The notes under the pieces are model-generated. The model was given only the letters and a program-made list of their open reading frames with translations, searched no databases and was not told the origin of the DNA. A program made the translations under genes and the position numbers. A stretch of DNA of 64,000 bases from contig NZ_MBEJ01000066.1 in the NCBI RefSeq assembly GCF_001953975.1, forward strand, positions 1 through 64,000. The letters run 5' to 3'. Numbering within the stretch: position 1 is the first letter of the stretch; each line of letters opens with the position of its first letter. This DNA comes from Mycobacterium sp. NS-7484. GTDB taxonomy: Bacteria; Actinomycetota; Actinomycetes; Mycobacteriales; Mycobacteriaceae. Of the stretch, positions 36,978-46,146 are shown one piece after another.

Positions 36978-38077
36978 CACGTAAAGCCGTGATTGCCATT
37001 CTTGTCGTGTTGTCCCTGGGCGCGGGCGGCTGGTACGTGTTCGGCCGCACCGACCGGGCCCGCACCGTGCACGCCGACTTCGGCTACATCAACGGTATCT
37101 ACCCGGGCAGCAAGGTCACCGTGCTCGGGGTGCCGGTGGGGCGGGTGACGGCGGTGACGCCGCACGGCACCACGGTGCGAGTCACGATGACCCTGCCCGA
37201 CGACGTCATGTTGCCGGCCGAACCCGACGCGTACGTGGTGAGCCCGGCCCTGATCAGTGACCGCAGCGTCGAACTCGGCCCGGCCTACAGCGGATCCGGC
37301 CCCACCCTGGCCGACGGCCACGTCATCGGAGCCGACCACAGCCACTCCCCGATCACCTTCGACAGCATGCTCGGCAGCCTGAGCACCTTGACCTCGGCCA
37401 TCGGCCCTCAGCAGGGCGACATCGGCGCGGTGCTGTCCCGCGGCGCCGAGCAGTGGCGCGACCAAGGCAAGCTGTTCAACTCGGCGATGCGCAACCTGAG
37501 CGCGGCCAGCGGCGTGCTCGGGGCGCGGGCCGAGGACATCGGCGCGGTGGTCGACAACCTGAGCACGCTGATGGCCGCGTTCAACCAGCGGCAGGTGTCG
37601 CTGAACCAGATGGTCGACGAGCTCGGTCAGGTGGGCGGCAGCTGGGCCGACGCCAACGTCGACATCGCTGCGCCCATGGCCGATCTCAAAACCGTGCTCG
37701 ACCAGGTCGACGCCTTCGTCGCCCAACACGGGGACGACCTGGGGACCATCGCGGCCAACCTCAACGCCGTCGGTGAGGTGTTGACCGCCAAGCAACCTCA
37801 GCTGGCCGAGTTCATGGATCTGGTCCCGTTGATGATGCAGAACCTGTCCAACACCATCGGCCCCGACCGGCGCGGCCGGATTCGGCTCAATGTGTCGACG
37901 GTGCTGACCCAGTTCGCCGCGGCGCAGAACTTCTGCGACCGCAACATGTTGCCGATGTGTGTGGGGGCCGGGATCACCAACCCGATCTCGTATCCGATCA
38001 GCCGCTCGGACCCGCTGGGCATCGTCTCCGCCGTCACCGGCAACGCCCCGGCGCCGAACCCGAAGTACCCGAGGTGA
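36974..38077 (+). CDS. MCE family protein MceD (plus-strand operon)
   Basis: The 367-aa protein has one membrane segment (KAVIAILVVLSLGAGGWYV) and an MCE domain (VHADFGYINGIYPGSKVTVLGVPVGRV). It ends after CDRNMLPMCVGAG, the Cys pair expected in MceD. The ATG at 36974 overlaps the mceC stop by 4 bases; the next gene follows after 2 bp. Confidence 0.9.
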   Translation: MTRKAVIAILVVLSLGAGGWYVFGRTDRARTVHADFGYINGIYPGSKVTVLGVPVGRVTAVTPHGTTVRVTMTLPDDVMLPAEPDAYVVSPALISDRSVELGPAYSGSGPTLADGHVIGADHSHSPITFDSMLGSLSTLTSAIGPQQGDIGAVLSRGAEQWRDQGKLFNSAMRNLSAASGVLGARAEDIGAVVDNLSTLMAAFNQRQVSLNQMVDELGQVGGSWADANVDIAAPMADLKTVLDQVDAFVAQHGDDLGTIAANLNAVGEVLTAKQPQLAEFMDLVPLMMQNLSNTIGPDRRGRIRLNVSTVLTQFAAAQNFCDRNMLPMCVGAGITNPISYPISRSDPLGIVSAVTGNAPAPNPKYPR

Positions 38078-38079
38078 CC

Positions 38080-39135
38080 ATGCGTGTATCTCTCAGCAAC
38101 GCGGCCACCGGATGCGCCCTGATCGTGGCCGCCGCCGGCGTATGGGCATTGAGCGATATCGGGATTCAGGATCTGCCGCTGGGCCGCAGCTCACCGGGCG
38201 ACACCATGGCCGTCACCGTGGTGCTGCCCACCGCCGACGGCATCACCATCGGCGCCGACGTACGCAACGGGCAGAAGGTGGTGGGGCGGGTCAGCGGGAT
38301 GAGCCTGTCCACCTCGGGCGCCTCGGTGCAGCTGAGCCTGGCCGACGCCGACGGGCTGGACTCCGGCACCGTGGCCAGCGTGGAACTGCCCTCCGCGCTT
38401 GGTAATCCGTTCGTGCGGCTCAGCAGTGTCCAGCAGGCCCCACAGCGGGCGCTGCGCGACGGCGACGTCATCCCGCCCAGCCACACCGAGCTGGGGCCGC
38501 AGATCGAAAGTGCGCTGGCCACATTCGGGGCGCTGCTGTCACGTAGCGGTGTCGACCAGCTGGCCACCATCGTCACCGAACTGGACAAGGCGTTCGGCGG
38601 CCGGGCCGACAAGGTACGCGGCCTGATCGACTCGATGTCGCTGTTGAGCGCCAAGGCGTCGGAACACCAGGGCGAGTTCGATCGGGCAATGAGCCTGGCC
38701 GCCAATATTGCCGGGCAGTTCGGCCATGAGCAGCAGACCGTCGCCGGTTACCTGGACGCGGTGCCCAAGGTGGTGGCGATGCTCGACGTGCAGCGCGCCA
38801 AACTGCAGACGTTGTTCTCCTCCACCACCGCACTGGCCGCGACCGCCAACAACGTATTGTCCTCGGCGGACCTGGGCGTCATGGTCGATGATGCCGGCAC
38901 CGTCGTGTCGATGATGGGCACCTTCAACGACCGGCTGGGCGGGATGCTCACCGCGATGAACGACTTCCTGGAGAAGTTCGGCAACTCCGTCCACGGCGAC
39001 TACCTGATGTTCGATGGCGCACTGGACATTCCGGGCACCATCGACAAACTCCTCACCGGTGGGTTGATTGTCAACGGCACCCCGATCACCGGGGATGTGG
39101 CGCTGGATGGGTTCTTGTCGGGAGGGCTGAAATGA
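38080..39135 (+). CDS. MCE family protein MceE (plus-strand operon), no clear lipobox
   Basis: The 351-aa protein occupies the mceE position and has an MCE domain (TADGITIGADVRNGQKVVGRVSG). It lacks a normal lipoprotein signal: the only early Cys (Cys12 in NAATGCALIVAAAG) comes before the hydrophobic segment instead of after it. It is therefore likely anchored by an uncleaved N-terminal helix, unlike the minus-strand MceE. The ATG at 38080 has GAGG upstream. It also ends earlier and has no Pro-rich tail. Confidence 0.88.
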   Translation: MRVSLSNAATGCALIVAAAGVWALSDIGIQDLPLGRSSPGDTMAVTVVLPTADGITIGADVRNGQKVVGRVSGMSLSTSGASVQLSLADADGLDSGTVASVELPSALGNPFVRLSSVQQAPQRALRDGDVIPPSHTELGPQIESALATFGALLSRSGVDQLATIVTELDKAFGGRADKVRGLIDSMSLLSAKASEHQGEFDRAMSLAANIAGQFGHEQQTVAGYLDAVPKVVAMLDVQRAKLQTLFSSTTALAATANNVLSSADLGVMVDDAGTVVSMMGTFNDRLGGMLTAMNDFLEKFGNSVHGDYLMFDGALDIPGTIDKLLTGGLIVNGTPITGDVALDGFLSGGLK

Positions 39136-40355
39136 GGCGCCTGGTCGTGGTTCAGCTGGCGATCTTCGCGGTGATCGCGGCGCTCGTCATCCCGTTCGGC
39201 ATCCGCTATGTGGCCGGCCCTCAGGGCTTTCGGACCCCGATGACCCTGACCGCGACGATGGTCGACGCCTTCGGCCTGACCCCGGGCACCAGCGTCACGG
39301 TCCGCGGGGTGCAGGTCGGCACGGTCGACGACGTCTGGCTGGCCCCCGACGGGACTGCGATGGTGCGGCTGGTGATCGACCCGGCCACCAGGATTCCGCG
39401 CGACGCCATCCTGACCGTGGGGATGGGCACCGCGGCCGGCATCCAGAGTGTGGACATCATGCCGCAGTCCGACGGCGGACCGTACCTGGCCTCCGGGGAT
39501 ACCATCGCCGCACCGGCCGACCGGCAGCCCGTCCAGATGGACCGGATCATGGGTGACACCGCACAACTGGTGAAAGGCATTGATACCCAAGCGGTCCGCG
39601 ACGTCGGCACCGAACTGGCGAACGCCTTCGACGGGCTGGGACCTGACCTGGCCATGCTCATCGACAACGCCTCCGACATATCGGCCCGCATCCACAGCCA
39701 GGCCGGTCAGCTGCAACCGCTCATCGACGGCACCGCGGAACTGGTCACCACCATGGCCGGTCAGGGCGATGCCTTCGTGCGCGGCATGGGCGCCAGCTCA
39801 CGCCTGGCCAACCAACTCGACGGCAGCGGGCCGGCTTTCCTGTACCTGACCGACCGGTCTCCGGAGGCCTTGAAGAACCTGCAGCGGGTCCTGGACACCT
39901 ACCAGGGGACGTTCGGCGCCACCCTGGCCAACCTGGCCACCGTCACTCCGATCATCGGTGACCGCACCGACTCGCTGCAGGCCGGCCTGTCGGCGATCCC
40001 GAAGGGTCTGCAAGGTCTCACCTCGATCGTCAAGAAGGACGCCACCGGCCAGACCCGCGCCGACTTCTCGTTGATCGCCACCCAGGGGCCGGTGTGCAAC
40101 TACGACGTCGACCGCCGGGCCATCGGGGACGTGAGCCCGAAAGAGCCCAACCTGGTGATGTACTGCCCGCCCGCACCGGACATGCTGATGCGGGGCGCGG
40201 TCAACGCGCCGCGGCCCAACGATCTCGGCCTGCAGAACTCGCAGGTCCCTGGGCATCCGATCGGACCCGAGGTGGTCAACGACCCGGTGCAGATCCCGAC
40301 ACTGGCACAGTTGGCCTACAAATGGCGCAGCATCCTGAAAGGCGGCCCCCAGTGA
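39132..40355 (+). CDS. MCE family protein MceF (plus-strand operon)
   Basis: The 407-aa protein has one membrane segment (LVVVQLAIFAVIAALVI), an MCE domain (MTLTATMVDAFGLTPGTSVTVRGVQVGTVDD), a helical region, and a C-terminal extension with CNYDVDRR and VMYCPPAPDM. It overlaps mceE by 4 bp and the Mce-associated gene by 4 bp, so translation of the whole operon is coupled end to end. Confidence 0.9.
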   Translation: MRRLVVVQLAIFAVIAALVIPFGIRYVAGPQGFRTPMTLTATMVDAFGLTPGTSVTVRGVQVGTVDDVWLAPDGTAMVRLVIDPATRIPRDAILTVGMGTAAGIQSVDIMPQSDGGPYLASGDTIAAPADRQPVQMDRIMGDTAQLVKGIDTQAVRDVGTELANAFDGLGPDLAMLIDNASDISARIHSQAGQLQPLIDGTAELVTTMAGQGDAFVRGMGASSRLANQLDGSGPAFLYLTDRSPEALKNLQRVLDTYQGTFGATLANLATVTPIIGDRTDSLQAGLSAIPKGLQGLTSIVKKDATGQTRADFSLIATQGPVCNYDVDRRAIGDVSPKEPNLVMYCPPAPDMLMRGAVNAPRPNDLGLQNSQVPGHPIGPEVVNDPVQIPTLAQLAYKWRSILKGGPQ

Positions 40356-40948
40356 GTGTTTCCGAAGACACCGTCGACGACGAGCACGATGAACCCCTAG
40401 TGACATCGGAGGATGCCGAGTCGGACGAGCCGGACGAAAAGTGCGAGGACGAGCCGGCACCGGCAGGCCGGCTGCGACGGCGGCTGATCGCCGGTGTGCT
40501 CGCAGTGGTGGCCGTCACGGCACTGGCCGCGCTGGTGTGGTTGTCGCTCAACGAGTATCAGCACCGCCGCGACGACGCCCTGCGCACCGATGCGGTGCAG
40601 ATGTCGCGTGACTATCTGGTGGCGATGGCCGCCTTCGACTATCAGAAGATCGACGCCAACCGTGAGCACATCGTCGCCAACTCCACCCCCGGATTCGCGG
40701 CCAAGTACGACGAGATGGTCAAGGCGCTGCGCGACATCGTCGTGACGAGCAAGGGGGTGGCGACGGCCACCGCCGAGCACGTGGTCGTCGAGTCGTCCGA
40801 TGACAATGCCGCCACCGTCGTCGCCTTCGTCGATCAACACGTCACCAATGTGACTGCGCCCCAGGGCAGCAATCAGAAGTACCGAATGGTGGTCAAGCTG
40901 GTGCGCAGCGATGACCGCTGGATCGTCGACGACGTACAGACCGTGTAA
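40352..40948 (+). CDS. Mce-associated membrane protein
   Basis: About 198 aa: an acidic N-terminus (DTVDDEHDEP...DEPDEKCEDEP), one membrane segment (about 46-66, LIAGVLAVVAVTALAALVWL), and a Mas-type C-terminal domain with DYLVAMAAFDYQKIDANRE and a final DDRWIVDDVQTV. The GTG at 40352 is chosen for its GTGA overlap with mceF. Same architecture as the Mas protein closing the minus-strand operon. Confidence 0.87.
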   Translation: MSVSEDTVDDEHDEPLVTSEDAESDEPDEKCEDEPAPAGRLRRRLIAGVLAVVAVTALAALVWLSLNEYQHRRDDALRTDAVQMSRDYLVAMAAFDYQKIDANREHIVANSTPGFAAKYDEMVKALRDIVVTSKGVATATAEHVVVESSDDNAATVVAFVDQHVTNVTAPQGSNQKYRMVVKLVRSDDRWIVDDVQTV

Positions 40949-40974
40949 CGACCGTTCGACCCGAAAGGAGTTCC

Positions 40975-41880
40975 ATGCCAGCGACATATGTAGATCCGCA
41001 AGCCGAGCCGCGCCTGAACACGGCTGAAACCCGGATCACCGTCACGCAGCGGATTCCGCGCTGGATCCGCAAGAAGGACGTCGACCTCACCGACGCCCTG
41101 GACTTCTGGTCGGCAGCAGGTGCGGCGGCCAACGTCATCATGCAGATGAGCTGGCCCGAGGTGGGCTACGGTGTGGCCGAAAGCCGGGTCGAGTCAGGCA
41201 GTTTGGTGCACCATCCGTGGAAGCGGCTGCGTACCACGGCGCAGTACCTGACCGTTGCGATCCTCGGCACCGACGAGGAGAAGAACGCCTACCGCGAGGC
41301 CGTCAACGTCGCCCACCGCCAGGTCCGGTCGACCGACGACAGCCCGGTGAAATACAACGCGTTCAACCGGGAACTGCAGCTGTGGGTGGCGGCGTGCCTG
41401 TTCATCTTCTACGAGGACACCCATCAGCTGCTGTACGGCAAGATGACCGACGAGCAGGCCGAAGGTTTCTACCAGAGCGCCATGACCATCGGCACCACAC
41501 TGCAGGTGCTCGAGGAGATGTGGCCGGCCACCCGCGCCGACTTCGACGCCTACTGGAACACCGCCTGCGAACGCGTCCAGATGACCCCGTTCGTACGGGA
41601 TTACCTCATGGTGCTGGTGGAACTGCGGATGATCAACTGGCCGATGCGGATGATCCTGGCGCCGCTGCTGCGGTTTTTGACGATCGGGTTCCTGGCGCCG
41701 GTGTTCCGGGATGCGATGGAACTGGAATGGACGGATACCGACCGGCGCCGGTTCGAGCATCTGTTCCTGTTCGTGGCGGTGGTCAACCGGTTCCTGCCCA
41801 AATCACTACGTACCGGCAACTATTCGGTGCTCATGAAGGATGTACGACGCCGGATCCGGCGCAAGAAGGCGCTGATCTGA
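40975..41880 (+). CDS. MpaB-family oxygenase-like protein (DUF2236), 301 aa
   Basis: The 301-aa protein is helical with the DUF2236/MpaB pattern QMSWPEVGYGVAES, HHPWKRLRTTAQYLTVAILGT and AVNVAHRQVRS. Relatives include the heme-containing rubber oxygenase Lcp and the fungal MpaB oxygenase. A heme ligand His probably lies in the HHPWKR or NVAHRQ segments. AAAGGAG sits 6 bases before the ATG. It follows the mce operon by 26 bp and may act on the imported lipid; that link is inferred from position only. Confidence 0.8.
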   Translation: MPATYVDPQAEPRLNTAETRITVTQRIPRWIRKKDVDLTDALDFWSAAGAAANVIMQMSWPEVGYGVAESRVESGSLVHHPWKRLRTTAQYLTVAILGTDEEKNAYREAVNVAHRQVRSTDDSPVKYNAFNRELQLWVAACLFIFYEDTHQLLYGKMTDEQAEGFYQSAMTIGTTLQVLEEMWPATRADFDAYWNTACERVQMTPFVRDYLMVLVELRMINWPMRMILAPLLRFLTIGFLAPVFRDAMELEWTDTDRRRFEHLFLFVAVVNRFLPKSLRTGNYSVLMKDVRRRIRRKKALI

Positions 41881-41885
41881 CGGCC

Positions 41886-42584
41886 GTGGCAACCGATCTC
41901 GGTCCCGACACACTACTGTGGCGTCACCTCGACGACCGGCGCTACATCTTCGTCCTGCCGCGGGCCGTGTGCCTGCAACTGCTGCACCCGACGATTGCCA
42001 CCGGGATATCCGAACACGCACTGATGCGGGAGCGAATCTGGTTGCACAAGAAGCGAACCGTCAGCCAGGCGATCCGGATCGCCTACACCGACACCGACAT
42101 GCGGCCCCACATCCGGTTCGCCCATGAACACGTCAAGGGCCACGACCCGGCCGGGAACAAATACCACGCACTCAGCCCCGACGTGTTCCACTTCCAGCAC
42201 GCCACGTACGTGGAAAGCCTGGTGATGATGGTCAACACCTTCATCCGGAAGCTCGATGACGACGAGCACGAGCAGCTGTACCAGGAGTGCTGTGCGTGGT
42301 ACCGACGCTACGGAATCTCCACCCGTCCGATGCCGGCCACCTGGCCGGAGTTTTGCGAGTACTTCGAAGACCACTGCCGCACACAGCTGTCGGCGGGCGC
42401 ACACTTCGAGCCGTTCCGCCGCCAGATGTTCGCGCCCACGGACTGGTGGGTGCGGGCCGTGCCGCGGCCGGCGATCCGGGCCATGCAGCATCCGCGCGCT
42501 GCCGAGCTGACGGGTACCTCGGTCAGCGCCGGCGATCGGCGGGCACTGCGACGGTTCACCGTGACCAGCCGACTGTTCTCCTGA
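41886..42584 (+). CDS. MpaB-family oxygenase-like protein (DUF2236), 232 aa
   Basis: A second DUF2236/MpaB-type protein, 232 aa, starts 5 bp after the first. Motifs include LQLLHPTIATGISEH, KRTVSQAIRIAYTDT and PDVFHFQHATYVESLVMM. It starts at GTG 41886, which includes the conserved DTLLWRHLDDRRY N-terminus; a later ATG would cut the LLHP motif. It may pair with its neighbour or act alone. The shorter length suggests loss of the C-terminal helices. Confidence 0.78.
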   Translation: MATDLGPDTLLWRHLDDRRYIFVLPRAVCLQLLHPTIATGISEHALMRERIWLHKKRTVSQAIRIAYTDTDMRPHIRFAHEHVKGHDPAGNKYHALSPDVFHFQHATYVESLVMMVNTFIRKLDDDEHEQLYQECCAWYRRYGISTRPMPATWPEFCEYFEDHCRTQLSAGAHFEPFRRQMFAPTDWWVRAVPRPAIRAMQHPRAAELTGTSVSAGDRRALRRFTVTSRLFS

Positions 42585-42615
42585 TCTTCCGCCGGCCCTC
42601 GTGGACAATGCTCGA

Positions 42616-43290
42616 GTGCCCAGAACTCGAGCGTGGTGTGCGGTTGCCGCGACGGCCGTGCTGATCGGATTGACCGGCTGCACGAGCACGGTGTCCGGCA
42701 CCGCCCTGCCCAGAACTCCGCCGCCCGAAGAGAACAAACTCGACGAGATCATGCTGCCGATCGAGCAGCTCAAGACAATCGTCGGCGCCGGTAACCTGGT
42801 GCTCACCAGCAAGACCGCGGACATGAACGACAACTTTGGCAAGGTCCGGGACGAAAAGTGCCTGGGCGCGCTCTATCCGGCCGAAGACATGGACTACCTG
42901 TTCTCATACTGGACGGCGGTGCGCAACCAGGTGGCCCAAGACCCGGACTCCGAGCATCGCCACTGGGTCCAGCAGTCGGCCATACTTTTCGCCTCCGAAG
43001 ACGAAGCGCGGTCTTCGCTGAAGATCTCGACGAAGGTGTGGAACAAGTGCAACGGTGCGACGATCCCGATCCACGAGGGTCAGACCGAACAGACTTGGCA
43101 CATCCGCGATCTCATCGTCGAGAAGGACGTGATCAAACAGACGTCCACCCGTGCCGGCGGCGAGGGATGGACATGCCAACACGCCCTATCGATCGTGGGC
43201 AAGATATCCGTCGAGGCCAAGGTGTGCGGTTACTCCGTACGTGACGAGGCGGCGACCATCGTCGACAAGCTGGTGGCCAACGCCCGTTGA
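42616..43290 (+). CDS. Lipoprotein with PknH-type extracellular sensor domain
   Basis: About 224 aa. A lipoprotein signal ends in lipobox LTGC, then a short linker and a PknH_C-like domain with four Cys (KCLGAL, NKCNGA, WTCQHA, KVCGYS), enough for the two disulfides of that fold. Mycobacteria use it both on the kinase PknH and in free lipoproteins (LpqQ/LpqA/LppR type). Two starts are possible: GTG 42601 and GTG 42616. The latter lies 6 bases after GACAAT, as for a leaderless message, and gives the more normal signal peptide. Confidence 0.8.
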   Translation: MPRTRAWCAVAATAVLIGLTGCTSTVSGTALPRTPPPEENKLDEIMLPIEQLKTIVGAGNLVLTSKTADMNDNFGKVRDEKCLGALYPAEDMDYLFSYWTAVRNQVAQDPDSEHRHWVQQSAILFASEDEARSSLKISTKVWNKCNGATIPIHEGQTEQTWHIRDLIVEKDVIKQTSTRAGGEGWTCQHALSIVGKISVEAKVCGYSVRDEAATIVDKLVANAR

Positions 43291-43306
43291 GCGTGCCGGG
43301 CGGGTC

Positions 43307-43993
43307 TCAGACCTGCCAGCGCCCTCCGTCGGCCGGCGGCCGCGGATAGCGACGAAAGTACCTGCGGTTCAACACTCTCACCACGGTCACCAGGATGATC
43401 AACAGTAACACGTACCCGACGAAGAAGATCGTCACGCCGGTGGACGAGTCAGGCTTGCCGAGCACCAGATCGAGATAATTGTCGACCGCGCCGCCTTTTG
43501 TACACGTCACCGTCAACGGTCCTTGGTCGGTGGGAAGTTCGGCCACCGACACATAGTCAGTCGTCGGCCGGGCGCCGCGAGATGTGTGCAACACCTCGTC
43601 CGGCACCGATACAGACACTGCCTCTCCGGCATCGGTAGTGGCAGAACAACGCACCGAACTCGCCGGCTTGCCGTCGAGGTGCTTCTCCTTGACGAAAACG
43701 ATGTGCTCATCCGCCGTCGGGGTGACCGTGTCTCCATTTCTGAAGTAGCCGCCCGTGTCACCCCCGATCAGGAACATGGCGACCATGACAAACACCGCGC
43801 CGAAGACGCCGGACGCAATCACGGTGTACTTCGTCATGTTCTTGGACCCGGGCGTCGGGGATTGCGGTGCGGCAGACAGGTTCTGCCATGGCGGCGGTGG
43901 CATCGGCGGCGGGTAGGCGGGCTGGGAGTATTGGGGCGGGTACGGCTGATTGTGCTGCGGCCCTTGGTGGGGATAGCCGGACGGTGGGTACAC
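43307..43993 (-). CDS. Membrane protein with Pro/Tyr/Gln-rich N-terminus
   Basis: About 228 aa: an N-terminal low-complexity segment rich in Pro, Tyr and Gln (YPPSGYPHQGP..), a membrane segment (YTVIASGVFGAVFVMVAMFLIGG), an external domain of about 110 residues with two Cys (VRCSAT, VTCTKG), and a second membrane segment before a basic tail. No family recognised. The GTG at 43993 has AAAGGG 6 bases upstream; an ATG at 44011 is the alternative. Confidence 0.65.
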   Translation of the reverse strand: MYPPSGYPHQGPQHNQPYPPQYSQPAYPPPMPPPPWQNLSAAPQSPTPGSKNMTKYTVIASGVFGAVFVMVAMFLIGGDTGGYFRNGDTVTPTADEHIVFVKEKHLDGKPASSVRCSATTDAGEAVSVSVPDEVLHTSRGARPTTDYVSVAELPTDQGPLTVTCTKGGAVDNYLDLVLGKPDSSTGVTIFFVGYVLLLIILVTVVRVLNRRYFRRYPRPPADGGRWQV

Positions 43994-44043
43994 GCGAAGC
44001 CCTTTCGTCATCACCTGTACAGCGATGGTAAAGCCCACCGAAG

Positions 44044-44865
44044 GTGGCCTCGCGCGGCAATATCGCCCGGAAAACTGGTGTCTCACCGAAGAACTCCGAC
44101 GGCTTAGCATGTGACAGTACCGATCCGAGATCGCCCGGGAAGAGAACGATCATCGAGCCCTCACCGCCGTACGCCGGACCCGCGCTTCCGTCGGCTCCGC
44201 ATGCCCGCCCCGCCGCGGGATTTCCGTTGGGGGAACCGGTGCTGTATCTGCGTGCGGTACCCGACCGCACCGATCGCAACGTGTACTGCTCGATCGAGAA
44301 TGTCTACGACCAGCAGATCGCCCTGGCCCGGCCGACAGCCGACATACCGGCCTGGACCATCAGCCGCATGCACGCGGATATGCAATTCGTCATGGTGCGT
44401 CCCGATGGTGCCGTCTTACTGCACATCACCCGATTCGGTGGCAGCAGCGCAACCGACTGGCAAGGCCAGTTCATCCAGGTGCACGACGGCGCCGGGCGCG
44501 ACCTCGGCCGGCTCCGGACGACGGCCCCGGTGGCGCAATTCACCCAAACCAGCGGTTTCACCTTGGGTCTGGAGGCCAACGGGCAGTGGCTGGGCGCCAC
44601 CGAGGTCCATCAGGGTGCCTCGTGGAAGCAACATCCCGTGCCGATCTTCGACGCTGTCGGCTCATCGATCGGACGGATCGACCGCCAGACCCTGAAGTCT
44701 GGTGAAGTCCGACCGCGAGTCTGGTTCTCCGACTACCTACTCGACTGCCCGCGGCCACTGCCCGGCCCCCTGCCCGAGCTGTTGCTGGCGGCACTGTTCA
44801 CCCAGTACCTCTATGAGCGCCTGGCCCAGGGCCCGGTCAACACCATGTTCGGATTGTTCAAGTGA
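44044..44865 (+). CDS. Protein of unknown function, possibly LURP/scramblase-like
   Basis: Up to 273 aa. The first 50 residues are low-complexity and Pro-rich, and the true start is uncertain: GTG at 44044 is the longest, GTG near 44239 is a later option with GGGGGA upstream. From VLYLRAVPDRT onward there are repeated beta-strand-like segments (CSIENVYDQQIALARP, MQFVMVRPDGAVLLHITR, GLEANGQWLGATEV, IFDAVGSSIGRIDR) resembling phospholipid scramblase/LURP-type barrels. That resemblance is by eye and weak. Overlaps the next gene by 4 bp. Confidence 0.5.
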   Translation: MASRGNIARKTGVSPKNSDGLACDSTDPRSPGKRTIIEPSPPYAGPALPSAPHARPAAGFPLGEPVLYLRAVPDRTDRNVYCSIENVYDQQIALARPTADIPAWTISRMHADMQFVMVRPDGAVLLHITRFGGSSATDWQGQFIQVHDGAGRDLGRLRTTAPVAQFTQTSGFTLGLEANGQWLGATEVHQGASWKQHPVPIFDAVGSSIGRIDRQTLKSGEVRPRVWFSDYLLDCPRPLPGPLPELLLAALFTQYLYERLAQGPVNTMFGLFK

Positions 44866-45176
44866 CGCCACGCGTCGTCGCGAAGGACCTGGGTCCGACA
44901 CCGGACGCCCTTGTCGCGCTGCGGAACTCCCGGCTGTGGGAGACACATGCCCAACGCTGCACCGGCGCCGAACGTGACCATGCCCTCTGGGCGGCCGCGC
45001 AATGGTCGAGCACGCACCAGATGTTGATGGCCGCCGCGCCGGGCACCCGGCGGGTGCCGCTGCGGCGGGGCGCCGTGGAGAAGAAGATGTCGGCGGGAAG
45101 CTACGTGTATCTCGTCGTGGTGGGCGGCATATTGCTTTTCATCCTGGGCTCGAGCGTTTGGCGCCTGTTCACCTGA
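44862..45176 (+). CDS. Small C-terminally anchored protein of unknown function
   Basis: The 104-aa protein starts at a GTG overlapping the previous stop (GTGA), so the two are cotranslated. The N-terminal 75 residues are soluble and helical (DALVALRNSRLWETHAQRC); the C-terminus is a single membrane segment (SYVYLVVVGGILLFILGSSVW). No known family. The pairing with the preceding gene suggests a two-protein unit. Confidence 0.55.
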   Translation: MTPRVVAKDLGPTPDALVALRNSRLWETHAQRCTGAERDHALWAAAQWSSTHQMLMAAAPGTRRVPLRRGAVEKKMSAGSYVYLVVVGGILLFILGSSVWRLFT

Positions 45177-45210
45177 TAACGGCCTCGTCGCCGTGGATAC
45201 ACTCGGCGAG

Positions 45211-46068
45211 ATGGCCATGAAGCCGTGGGACGGTGACCGTCCACAGACGCCGCGCGTCGTGCTGGAGCAGCACGACGTTGCTGCCCGCGGCCTGTCGTTC
45301 ACCTTCGCCACCGAGCAGATTTCGGCACCGACCGACTGGTGCAGTTTCGACCCCGACAACCACCTGATGTACGTCTACCGGCACGGTTCGATGCGCTCGA
45401 TGGACACCCTGCTGGACTGGGGTCCGTCGGGCCGGGTGCCACCCAGTGCGGGCGACATCTGGTGGAAACCGGCCGGGATTCCGTGTGCTGCGTTGGTTCA
45501 GGGTGACGTGGCCGGGTACTGCGAGATCACGATCCCCGGGCGTGCCATCGGCGACGCCGCCCTGATCCCCCGGGTCAAATACAAGAACTCACTGGTCCAT
45601 CAGCTGGTCGAGGAGATCTACAGTGTCGCCGGCCGGGAGGACGCCATCGCTCGGCTGCTGACCGATTCGCTCGCCGAGACGCTTCGCCTGTTGATCATCG
45701 ACACCTATACGGCACCGCGCCCCCGCAAGGAACACCAGCGCACCGATCTGGATGCCGCGACACGGTCAGCGATCGTGGAATACCTCAGTGACAGCCTCGA
45801 CACCGACATCACGCTGGATGCACTGGCCGAGATGGCGCAGATGTCGGTGGGCGCCTTCACCCAGGCGTTCCGCAAGGCGTTTCACACCACGCCGTACCAG
45901 TTCGTGTTGGACCGGCGTATCGCCCGGGCCCAGACACTGCTGCTGACCACCTCGCAGTCCATCACCGAGATCGCCGCGAGAGTAGGCTTCTCGAACCCCA
46001 GTCACTTTGCCACCGCATTCAAGCGGCGCGTCGGAATTTCGCCGCGCGGCTACCGCCTTGGTGGATGA
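45211..46068 (+). CDS. AraC-family transcriptional regulator
   Basis: About 285 aa. The N-terminal half is a cupin-like ligand domain; the C-terminal 100 residues form the AraC double helix-turn-helix (ITLDALAEMAQMSVGAFTQAFRKAFHTTPYQFVLDRRIARAQ and SITEIAARVGFSNPSHFATAFKRRVGISP). The ATG at 45211 lies 7 bases after TACACT (45198-45203), pointing to a leaderless transcript. It precedes the porin gene by 200 bp, whose upstream region contains nested inverted repeats, and may regulate it. Confidence 0.88.
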   Translation: MAMKPWDGDRPQTPRVVLEQHDVAARGLSFTFATEQISAPTDWCSFDPDNHLMYVYRHGSMRSMDTLLDWGPSGRVPPSAGDIWWKPAGIPCAALVQGDVAGYCEITIPGRAIGDAALIPRVKYKNSLVHQLVEEIYSVAGREDAIARLLTDSLAETLRLLIIDTYTAPRPRKEHQRTDLDAATRSAIVEYLSDSLDTDITLDALAEMAQMSVGAFTQAFRKAFHTTPYQFVLDRRIARAQTLLLTTSQSITEIAARVGFSNPSHFATAFKRRVGISPRGYRLGG

Positions 46069-46146
46069 AGTAGCTGGTCACAACGAGGATACGTTATTGC
46101 GGCCGCAACCTGGCGACTTCCTGGCGCATTTTTTCTTAGCCATGTG

